Shown in pieces: positions 57,181 through 64,000 of a DNA stretch of 64,000 bases. The stretch's first letter is position 1. Every line of letters starts with the position of its first letter. Origin of the DNA: Luteimonas sp. FCS-9 (GTDB lineage Bacteria; Pseudomonadota; Gammaproteobacteria; Xanthomonadales; Xanthomonadaceae); NCBI RefSeq assembly GCF_001014645.1, contig NZ_LASZ01000008.1, forward strand, positions 62,001-126,000, read 5' to 3'. A program made the translations under genes and the position numbers. The notes beneath the pieces are model-generated. The model was not told where the DNA came from, did not search any database, and saw only the letters and a list, made by a program, of their open reading frames with translations.

Positions 57181-58425
57181 CTAGGCGGTCATGGCATCTC
57201 CTGCGGCCCGCAACGCGGGAACGTCCGTCGCACCGGCCTGGGCCAGCGCGATGCGGAATTCCTCGTCGAACAGCGCAGCGACGTGCGCGGCACCCTCGGG
57301 GCCCGCGGCGCCGTGGCCCCACAGGAAGGCCCGGCCGGCGAATGCGAAATCGGCGCCGGCGCGCAGCGCGCGCACCAGGTCGATGCCGTGGCGGATACCG
57401 CCGTCGATCAGCAGCCTGGCCCGGCCGGCGACACCGTGTGCGATGGCTGGCAGCGCCTCCAGCGCGGCGGGCGATGCGTCGAGCTGGCGGCCGCCGTGGT
57501 TGGAGACCAACACGCCGTCCATGCCGAGCGCCACGGCACGCGCTGCATCGTCGGGATGCAGCACGCCCTTGCACACCATCGCGCGCGGCCAGACATCACG
57601 GATGCGCGCGAGCGTCTCCCACGTCATGGGACCCGCCATCTGCCGGAAGACGTAGCCGGCCAGTGCCTGCGTACTGGCGTCGTCGCCGACATAGGGCCGG
57701 AAATTGTCGAATCGCGGTTGGCCGCGACGCAGCATGTCCAGCGCCCAGCGCGGCGCGCGCGCGACGTCGAACACCGTGCGCGGTCGCGGTTTGAACGGCA
57801 CGACGAGCCCGTTGCGCACGTCGCCGCTCCGTTTGGCGCGCACCGGCACGTCCAGCGTCACCACCAGCACCTGCGCGCCGGCGGCCTCGGCGCGGCGCAC
57901 CAGGTCCAGCGACACGCGATGGCCATCGGCGGGCACGCCGTAGAGCTGGAACCACCACACGTCCGGCGCGATCCGGGCGATGCGTTCGATGGTGCTGTTG
58001 CCGACCGTCGAGTAGATGTAGGGGATATTGGCCGCTTGCGCCGCGGCGGCGAGCGACTCGTCCGCGCCGGTGCGCAGCAGGCCGGTCAGGCCCATGGGCG
58101 CGACGCCGACCGGCAAGGCGTACTTGCGGCCGAACAGCGTCGTCCCCGTCTCGACCCGACGGACGTCCACGCCCCAGCGCGGAAGGATCGTCGCCGCATC
58201 GAGGGCGGCACGGTTGCGACGCACGCAGATGTCGTCGCCGACGCCGCCGGCCACGAAATCGTAGGCGAACCGGGGCGCACGACGACGCGCGGCGCGTTGC
58301 AGGTCGTCGACCGTCGGATAGCGGCGACGCAGAGCGGCCGCGCGGCCGCTCACGCCGCCGGTGCCCCAGCCGCGTGTGGACGCCGGGGCAGACACCGCGC
58401 CTGCGATCGTGCGCTCAGTAGTCAC
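57181..58425 (-). CDS. FMN-dependent alpha-hydroxyacid dehydrogenase
   Basis: This 414-residue enzyme is in the (S)-mandelate/L-lactate dehydrogenase and glycolate oxidase family, which oxidises 2-hydroxyacids to 2-oxoacids with FMN. The catalytic His is H310 in VSNHGGRQLD with the substrate Arg R313, the flavin Lys is K286 in VCKGV, and PVGVAPMGLTGL and LIDGGIRHGID shape the FMN site. The GTG start at 58425 overlaps the ThDP enzyme's stop region by 11 bases. The pair suggests a hydroxyacid to oxoacid to aldehyde route, like mandelate metabolism. The oxidant is unknown. Confidence 0.9.
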   Translation of the reverse strand: MTTERTIAGAVSAPASTRGWGTGGVSGRAAALRRRYPTVDDLQRAARRRAPRFAYDFVAGGVGDDICVRRNRAALDAATILPRWGVDVRRVETGTTLFGRKYALPVGVAPMGLTGLLRTGADESLAAAAQAANIPYIYSTVGNSTIERIARIAPDVWWFQLYGVPADGHRVSLDLVRRAEAAGAQVLVVTLDVPVRAKRSGDVRNGLVVPFKPRPRTVFDVARAPRWALDMLRRGQPRFDNFRPYVGDDASTQALAGYVFRQMAGPMTWETLARIRDVWPRAMVCKGVLHPDDAARAVALGMDGVLVSNHGGRQLDASPAALEALPAIAHGVAGRARLLIDGGIRHGIDLVRALRAGADFAFAGRAFLWGHGAAGPEGAAHVAALFDEEFRIALAQAGATDVPALRAAGDAMTA

Positions 58426-60139
58426 AGATCACGTTCACCAGCGCCTGGCGTCCGCCGCGCACGGCTTCGACCGCACGCGCGAGCGCGTCGGGCAGCGCGT
58501 CGGCATCCTCCACCCGCAGGCCGAGGCCGCCGCTGGCCTCGACGGCGTGTTCGAAGCGCGGCGACGGCGACAGGTCGGCCAGCATGCGGTGCGCGTCGTG
58601 CCCCGCATGGCCGTCGCGGTACATCGCCCGGGTCGAGTTGCGCACCGCGCCGTAGAGCGCGTTGTTGAACACCACGGTGAGCACCGGCAGACCGTGCGCC
58701 TCGGCCACCCAGTGGCAGGCGGTGGGGTTGGCGAACATGTAGGCGCCGTCGCCCAGCGTGGCGACGACCAGTCGCTCGGGCGCGGCGAGCTTGGCGCCCA
58801 GCGCCGCGCCCAGTCCCCAGCCCAGCCCGCCGGCCGGGCTCAGCCCGAAGTAGCTGCCCGGCCGCGTCTGCGGGCACTGCGACTGCCGCAGCGGGTATTC
58901 GTTGACGACGATCGCCTCGTCGCCGACCGCCGCGTGCACGCAGGCGCTGATCCACTCGGGCGTGATCGCGCCCTCGGGCCGGCGCCCGGCGGCCTGCCAC
59001 GCGCGCCGCTGCGCCAGGCCGCGCGCGGCCGCGGTGCCGCGGCGCGATTCGAGCGCGGCGGCATCGATGCCGCCGGCCGCGTCGATCGCGTCCGAGAGCG
59101 CGTCGAGCAAGGCGTCGGCGCGGCCGGAGAGCGCCAGGTCGGTGCGGAAGCTGCGTAGCGGATAGCGCGCGCAGACCGGATCCTCGCCCAGATGCGCGAC
59201 GCGGCAGTCCGCGGGCGGCGCCTGCACCGCGGGCACCCACGGCACGTCGCATTCGAGCGCGATCACCAGGTCGGCGTCGGCGAGCAGCGGCGCCGGGTCG
59301 TAGCCGGCGAACATCGGGTGGGTCGCGGCGATGTTGTGGAAGCGCGGGTGGAACACCGCGACCGGGACCGCATGGCGCTGCGCGAAGCGCTCCAGGGCTT
59401 GCGCGCCCGCAGGCGTGCGCCCGGCGCTCGCGGTCACGATCAGCGGGCGCTGCGCGGCGCGCAGCCAGCCGGCGAGCGTGGCGAGGTCCTGCGGATCGGG
59501 CCGCGGCGATGCCGGCGCGCGCAGCGGCGCGGGCGCCGACGCATGCTGGCCGACCGGCTCGGCCAGCACGTCGCGCGGCAGCGTCACGTAGGTCGGACCG
59601 CGCGGCGCGGTCGTCGCGACCTGGACCGCGCGCCGGACGATGTCGCCGGCCTGCTCGGGCAGGTGCAGTTCGTAGTCCCACTTCACCGCTTCGCGCAGCA
59701 TGCCGGCCTGGTCGAACATCTCCTGCGCCCAGTGGATGTAGCGCGTGCGCGTGCCGTGGCGGCCGCGCTCGCTGTAGGGCGAGCGGCCGGCGAACAGCAG
59801 TACCGGGGTCTGGTCGCGGCTCGCGTCGAGCATCGCGTTGACGGTGTTCGCGGTGCCGACGTTGACGTGCACCATCACCGCCTGCGGCTGGCCGTCGATC
59901 ATGCAGCTGCCGTGCGCCATCGCCACGGCGACGTTCTCGTGGGGAATCACCATCGGCCGCGGTGCCGGCGTGCCGTCGCGCGCGGCGCGGGCGAAGGCCT
60001 CGGCGATCGGCGGGAAATCGGTGCCGCCGTTGGCGAAGAAGTAACGCACGCCCGCGTCGGCCAGGCTGCGGACGAAGACGTCGGCGGCGCTGTCTGTCGG
60101 CGACGGCATCGCGCCCGCCGCATTCGCGGTGTTCGTCAT
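58415..60139 (-). CDS. Thiamine-diphosphate-dependent decarboxylase (benzoylformate decarboxylase-like)
   Basis: This 574-residue protein is a ThDP-dependent enzyme of the pyruvate-decarboxylase/acetolactate-synthase superfamily. The catalytic Glu is E68 in IPHENVAVAMAHG, and the ThDP/Mg motif runs from GDG (463-465) through 26 residues to NN (492-493), exactly the canonical spacing. Coupling with the FMN hydroxyacid dehydrogenase suggests a 2-oxoacid decarboxylase such as a benzoylformate-type enzyme, but acetolactate-like carboligation cannot be excluded. The ATG at 60139 follows GGGAGGG. It heads the run, 217 bp downstream of the amidohydrolase. Confidence 0.89.
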   Translation of the reverse strand: MTNTANAAGAMPSPTDSAADVFVRSLADAGVRYFFANGGTDFPPIAEAFARAARDGTPAPRPMVIPHENVAVAMAHGSCMIDGQPQAVMVHVNVGTANTVNAMLDASRDQTPVLLFAGRSPYSERGRHGTRTRYIHWAQEMFDQAGMLREAVKWDYELHLPEQAGDIVRRAVQVATTAPRGPTYVTLPRDVLAEPVGQHASAPAPLRAPASPRPDPQDLATLAGWLRAAQRPLIVTASAGRTPAGAQALERFAQRHAVPVAVFHPRFHNIAATHPMFAGYDPAPLLADADLVIALECDVPWVPAVQAPPADCRVAHLGEDPVCARYPLRSFRTDLALSGRADALLDALSDAIDAAGGIDAAALESRRGTAAARGLAQRRAWQAAGRRPEGAITPEWISACVHAAVGDEAIVVNEYPLRQSQCPQTRPGSYFGLSPAGGLGWGLGAALGAKLAAPERLVVATLGDGAYMFANPTACHWVAEAHGLPVLTVVFNNALYGAVRNSTRAMYRDGHAGHDAHRMLADLSPSPRFEHAVEASGGLGLRVEDADALPDALARAVEAVRGGRQALVNVICDY

Positions 60140-60240
60140 TCCACCCTCCCGGTGTCGGCCCGTCGGCATGCCGCGGGCTCTTGTGTGCGAGGCCGCCGTG
60201 CACTGCGTGCCGCGACGACGTGGCCGACTCTAACGAGGGT

Positions 60241-60290
60241 TTTTCGATCAGAACAAGTAATGATTAATTATCGTTCGAATCATCCTTGAT
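60241..60290 (-). promoter_or_regulatory. AT-rich upstream region of the ThDP operon (candidate promoter/operator)
   Basis: This 50-base stretch, including TAATGATTAATTATC, is far more AT-rich than anything around it and lies about 100 bp before the ThDP-decarboxylase ATG. Only partial dyads are visible. Like the AT-rich LysR region at 42.3 kb, it is the best candidate for the control site of the long leftward operon. No specific motif is proven. Confidence 0.4.
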
Positions 60291-60356
60291 GATGATGAAG
60301 ATGCTGCATTGCGGCATTTCTGCCGTCGATGCGTGCGACTGCGCGTCGCAGGGCGC

Positions 60357-61523
60357 TCAGCCCAGCCGTCGGCGCACGATGCGGTCGAACACCGCCACCG
60401 CGACCGGCAGCAACGCATCGTCGAAGCGGAACGTCGGGTGGTGGCACATCGCGCTGTCGATGCCGAGGAACAGGTACGCGCCGGGCCAGTGTTCGAGCAT
60501 GTACGAGAAGTCGTCGGAGAATGGATAGGCGCGCGCGCCGGTGTCGACCTGGTCCGGCCCGAGCACGTCGGCGAGCGCCGCGGCCGCCAGCGCGGCCTGT
60601 TCGGGCGCGTTGACGCACGGCGGGCAGGCATGCGGCAGATCCAGGCGCACCCGGCAGCCGGAGATCGCCGCATGGCCGTCGCACAGTGCGCGCAGGCGCT
60701 GCAGCAGCGCTTCGTGCACGTCCTTCGACAGCGCGCGCAGCGTGCCGCTGAGCGTCGCCGTCGCGGGAATGATGTTGTGCGTGGTGCCGGCCTGCAGCGA
60801 GCCGACGTTGATCAGCGCGGTCTCCATCGGATCGATGTGGCGCCCGACGATCGCCGGGATCTCGACCGCCAGCCGCGCGGCGACCTGCAGCGGGTCGTTG
60901 GCCTTGTGCGGTGCGGCCGCATGGCCGCCGACGCCTTCGATCGTGATCTCGAACACCGCCAGCGACTGCAGCGTGGCCCCCGTGCGCACGCTCGCCCGCC
61001 CGGTGCCCAGCAGCGGCATGTTGTGGAACGCATACACCTCGTCGCAGGCGAAGCGTTCGAACAGGCCGTCCTCGATCATCCGGATCGCCCCGCGCCCGCC
61101 CTCCTCGGCCGGCTGGAAGACCAGCACCACGCGCCCGCTCGCGGGCGGATGCGCGACCAGGTGGCGCGCCGCGCCCAGCAGCGCCGCCGTGTGGCCGTCG
61201 TGGCCGCAGGTGTGCGCCACGCCGGGGCGCTGCGAGCGGAACGGCAGATCGCTGTCCTCGTCCATCGGCAGCGCGTCCATATCCGCGCGCAGGCCGATCG
61301 ACAGGCCGGGCGCGCCGCTGTCGACGACCGCGACCACACCGGTGCCGCCCAGGCCCGTGTGCACCTGCAGGCCGAGCGCGCGCAGCGTGTCGGCGACCAG
61401 CGCCGACGTGCGCTGTTCCTCGAAGCCGAGCTCGGGCCAGGCATGGATCGCCCGGCGCCAGTCGGTCATCGCCGGCGCCAGCGCGCGGATCGGCTCGGGC
61501 ACGTTCGGGGGGGAAACGGTCAT
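60357..61523 (-). CDS. M20 family amidohydrolase (hippurate hydrolase-like)
   Basis: This 388-residue enzyme is an M20 metallopeptidase/aminoacylase. Metal-site motifs are RADMDALPM, HTCGHDGHTAALLG, PAEEGGRGA and a late HHPTFRFDD. The type that includes hippurate hydrolase and N-acyl-amino-acid amidohydrolase releases an organic acid from an amino acid. In this context it may free an aromatic acid for the island (inference). GGAG sits 7 bases before the ATG. It may be in the same transcript as the ThDP gene or have its own promoter. Confidence 0.9.
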   Translation of the reverse strand: MTVSPPNVPEPIRALAPAMTDWRRAIHAWPELGFEEQRTSALVADTLRALGLQVHTGLGGTGVVAVVDSGAPGLSIGLRADMDALPMDEDSDLPFRSQRPGVAHTCGHDGHTAALLGAARHLVAHPPASGRVVLVFQPAEEGGRGAIRMIEDGLFERFACDEVYAFHNMPLLGTGRASVRTGATLQSLAVFEITIEGVGGHAAAPHKANDPLQVAARLAVEIPAIVGRHIDPMETALINVGSLQAGTTHNIIPATATLSGTLRALSKDVHEALLQRLRALCDGHAAISGCRVRLDLPHACPPCVNAPEQAALAAAALADVLGPDQVDTGARAYPFSDDFSYMLEHWPGAYLFLGIDSAMCHHPTFRFDDALLPVAVAVFDRIVRRRLG

Positions 61524-61593
61524 CGCGATACTCCATGGGCGGCACGGCGTGCCGGCGGGTGATTCTGGAAAGACGGGCGTGCCGCGGCGCGGC

Positions 61594-62376
61594 TCACCAC
61601 GGCAGCAGGCTGGCGCCGATGCCGTACATGAAGAGCGCGAACACCCGCTTGAGCGCCGGCCCGCTGATCGCGTGCGCGAGCCGCGTGCCCAGCGGCGCGA
61701 CCAGCACCGAGGCCAGCGCGATGCCGATCGCGGCCGGCAGGTAGACGTAGCCCCAGGCCATCGCCGGCAGCACGTCGCCCGGCGCCTGCAGCGCGTAGCC
61801 CGAGGCGCTGGCCAGGCCGATGAAGACGCCGCAGGCGGCCGACGTGCCCACCGCGCGCACCGGCTGCACGCCGCGCCACACCAGCAGCGGCACGGTCATG
61901 CTGCCGCCGCCGATGCCCACCAGCGACGAGGCGATGCCGATGCCGACGCCGGCGCCGGTCATGCCCGCACCGGCCGGCACGATCGCCGATCCGGTGTCGG
62001 GCGGGGAGCGCGAGAGCAGCATCTGGGTGCCGGCAATCGCGCAGTAGACGACCACGCCGTACTTGAGCACGGCGCCGTCGAGCCCGATCGCCAGCCGCGC
62101 GCCGAGCCAGCCACCGACCAGCATGCCGGGCACCAGCCACGCCACCGAGCGCCACAGCACGCTGCCGCGCCGGTGGTGCGCGCGCGCCGACGACACGCCG
62201 GTCAGCACGATGCTCGCCAGCGACGTCGCCAGCGCCGCGTGCATCGCGGCCTCCTTGGGCACGCCGTAGACGGGCAACAGCCACACCAGAGCGGTCACCA
62301 GCACCAGGCCGCCGCCGATGCCGAGCAGGCCCGCGAGCACGCCGGCCACGGCGCCCAGCAGCGGGAACAGCAGCAT
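61594..62376 (-). CDS. TauE/SafE family exporter (paralog 2)
   Basis: This 260-residue membrane protein resembles the one at 36927-37703 closely: [47 protein letters not shown] and [13 protein letters not shown]. Eight helices are visible. The ATG at 62376 was chosen by matching the paralog; a GTG five codons upstream is possible. It is 70 bp upstream of the M20 gene on the same strand. Confidence 0.88.
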   Translation of the reverse strand: MLLFPLLGAVAGVLAGLLGIGGGLVLVTALVWLLPVYGVPKEAAMHAALATSLASIVLTGVSSARAHHRRGSVLWRSVAWLVPGMLVGGWLGARLAIGLDGAVLKYGVVVYCAIAGTQMLLSRSPPDTGSAIVPAGAGMTGAGVGIGIASSLVGIGGGSMTVPLLVWRGVQPVRAVGTSAACGVFIGLASASGYALQAPGDVLPAMAWGYVYLPAAIGIALASVLVAPLGTRLAHAISGPALKRVFALFMYGIGASLLPW

Positions 62377-62434
62377 CGACGCGCTCAGCACGGGCGGGGC
62401 CCTGCGGCGATCGGCGGGACGGGGCGCACGTGGC

Positions 62435-63634
62435 TCACCGCAGTTCGATCGCGATCGCCTCGGCGGCGGTTCGCGCCGTCTCGCGCGCCGCGTCCACGTC
62501 GGCGCCACGCGCGAGCGTCACGCCGACCCGGCGCTGGCCGTCCACGCGCGGCTTGCCGAACAGGCGCAGCGCGCTGTGCGGCGCCTGCAGCGCGGCCTCG
62601 ATGCCCGAGAACGCCGGCACGCCGTGGCCGTGGGCGAGCAGCGCGCACGAGGCACCCGGCCCGGCGAGCAGCACCGTGCCGTCGGCGTCGACCGGGATCG
62701 GCAGGCCGAGGATCGCGCGCGCATGCAGCGCGAACTCGCTCAGGTCCTGCGAGGCCAGCGTGACCAGGCCGGTATCGTGCGGGCGCGGGGAGACCTCGCT
62801 GAACCAGACCTCGTCGCCGCGCACGAACAGTTCCACGCCGAACACGCCGCGCCCGCCCAGGTCGTCGGTCACGGCGCGGGCGACTTCGCGCGCGCGCTCC
62901 AGCGCACGCGGCGACATCGCCTGCGGCTGCCAGCTCTCGCGGTAGTCGCCGGCGACCTGCACGTGGCCGATAGGCGCGCAGAACGCGGTGCCGCCGGCGT
63001 GGCGCACGGTCAGCAGCGTGATCTCGTACTCGAAGTCGACGAAGCCTTCGACGATACAGCGCCCCGCGCCGGCGCGGCCGCCGGTCTGGGCGTAGTCCCA
63101 GGCGGCGTCGATGTCGGCCTCGGCACGTACCGTGCTCTGGCCCTTGCCCGACGACGACATCACGGGCTTGACCACGCACGGCAGACCGATCGCCTGGATC
63201 GCGTCGCGGTACTGCGCATGCGTGTCGACGAAGCGGTACGGCGAGGTCGGCAGGCCGAGCGTCTCGGCGGCGAGCCGGCGGATGCCCTCGCGGTCCATCG
63301 TCAGCCGGGTCGCGCGCGCGGTCGGGACGACTTGCAGGCCGGCCTCGCGCTCGAGCGCAACGAGCGTGTCGGTGTGAATCGCCTCGATCTCGGGCACGAC
63401 CAGGTGCGGGCGCTCGGCGGCGATCAGCGCGCGCAGCGCGGCGGGGTCGAGCATGTCGAGCACGTGGCTGCGGTGGGCGACCTGCATTGCCGGGGCGTCG
63501 GCGTAGCGGTCGGCGGCGATCACCTCGACGCCGAAGCGCTGCAGTTCGATCGCGACCTCCTTGCCGAGCTCCCCCGAGCCGAGCAGCAGCACGCGGGTGG
63601 CGGACGGGGACAGCGGCGTGCCGAAGGTGGTCAT
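62435..63634 (-). CDS. purT: Formate-dependent phosphoribosylglycinamide formyltransferase PurT
   Basis: This 399-residue enzyme is PurT, an ATP-grasp protein that formylates GAR with formate and ATP in purine synthesis. The N-terminal [20 protein letters not shown], the ATP-grasp [16 protein letters not shown] and [16 protein letters not shown], and the metal-site [10 protein letters not shown] are typical. The ATG at 63634 was chosen over a longer upstream frame because the family begins there. It is housekeeping and lies outside the island. Confidence 0.95.
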   Translation of the reverse strand: MTTFGTPLSPSATRVLLLGSGELGKEVAIELQRFGVEVIAADRYADAPAMQVAHRSHVLDMLDPAALRALIAAERPHLVVPEIEAIHTDTLVALEREAGLQVVPTARATRLTMDREGIRRLAAETLGLPTSPYRFVDTHAQYRDAIQAIGLPCVVKPVMSSSGKGQSTVRAEADIDAAWDYAQTGGRAGAGRCIVEGFVDFEYEITLLTVRHAGGTAFCAPIGHVQVAGDYRESWQPQAMSPRALERAREVARAVTDDLGGRGVFGVELFVRGDEVWFSEVSPRPHDTGLVTLASQDLSEFALHARAILGLPIPVDADGTVLLAGPGASCALLAHGHGVPAFSGIEAALQAPHSALRLFGKPRVDGQRRVGVTLARGADVDAARETARTAAEAIAIELR

Positions 63635-64000
63635 GGGCGGCGGTTTCCGGGAAAGCGGCGGGAAGGCCGGGAATTCTAATCGCCCGGCGCCGGCCGCCCC
63701 AGCAGGGCCACACGCAGCGGCGTCCGCAGGCCGCAGCGGCATGTAAGGGTTCCAAGTGCGGGGATGGAAGTTCCACTTCGGATGGGCAGCCGCCTGCCAG
63801 CCGGAAGCCGCTCTCCCCTCGGTCAAGGCATCCTGCCTTGACTCGGGCGCGCACCATCCATGGCGCGCTCGACGCGGCCTCCGGCCGTCAGTCCGCTGCC
63901 GTGTGATTTGCCGCCCTGACCTCGGTACATGCGAAGTCGCATGATTGGAAGAAGGCGCGCACTGTCGGCCTCAGTGCGTCGTGCCGGTCGGGGATTGCGA
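63635..64000. other. Intergenic region with three small hairpins
   Basis: No gene of any size is supported here. Three perfect small inverted repeats are visible: CAAGGCA-TCC-TGCCTTG at 63824-63840, CATGCGA-AG-TCGCATG at 63928-63943, and CGCACTG-N7-CAGTGCG at 63958-63978. They look like pieces of dispersed intergenic repeats. The window ends without a clear next gene. Confidence 0.5.

Noticed and set aside
60286-60528. A short plus-strand frame beginning with four Met codons.
   Set aside because: It starts inside the candidate promoter region and is antisense to the end of the M20 gene.

Overview
This is a very GC-rich, gene-dense bacterial chromosome segment. The housekeeping gene set and order (ttcA, rdgC, hemH, tatABC, glyQS, tamAB, tex, purT) and the protein sequences look like a member of the Xanthomonadaceae, most likely the Lysobacter/Luteimonas group. 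That placement is an inference from familiar protein sequences, not a computed phylogeny. I see no rRNA, tRNA, CRISPR array, prophage or transposase gene. Several short palindromic intergenic repeats are present.

Bases 1-4301 hold a regulatory locus: a Ser/Thr kinase with a C-terminal helical-repeat region (running off the left edge), a divergent ECF-type sigma factor, a perfectly phased 61-bp tandem repeat, and an orphan OmpR-type winged-helix protein. Bases 4324-32512 are mostly housekeeping: a DUF465 protein, an ABC-F ATPase, TtcA, RdgC, a YgjP-like metalloprotease, an alpha/beta hydrolase, ferrochelatase, a SYLF-domain protein, the complete Tat translocase with an RDD protein, membrane and amidotransferase proteins, an orphan GspE/PilB ATPase, glycyl-tRNA synthetase (two subunits), the TamA/TamB system, a BNR-type lipoprotein, a DUF2007 protein, Tex, and a bacteriohemerythrin gene whose reading frame is broken.

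Bases 32555-61523 form an accessory catabolic island. Its left arm (leftward) carries a TonB-dependent receptor, a PLP cysteine-synthase-like enzyme, a TauE/SafE exporter, an alginate-export-type porin, a UbiD decarboxylase and an MFS aromatic-acid-type transporter. A divergent arm (rightward) carries a LysR regulator, an aldehyde dehydrogenase and the UbiX flavin prenyltransferase that would make the UbiD cofactor. After a 564-bp gap with two 106-nt palindromes, a long leftward run of tightly packed genes encodes an M20 amidohydrolase, a ThDP decarboxylase, an FMN alpha-hydroxyacid dehydrogenase, a sodium:solute symporter, a three-subunit molybdenum hydroxylase (large subunit fused to a CoxG/SRPBCC domain), a CoA ligase, an enoyl-CoA hydratase, XdhC and a GMC oxidoreductase. 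A second TauE/SafE gene and purT follow.

Read together, the island could take up an aromatic or related organic acid, free it from an amide conjugate, oxidise a 2-hydroxyacid to a 2-oxoacid, decarboxylate it to an aldehyde, oxidise that to an acid, and then either decarboxylate the acid (UbiD/UbiX) or activate it to a CoA thioester for a molybdenum hydroxylase. The order of steps and the substrate are inference; no single gene fixes them.
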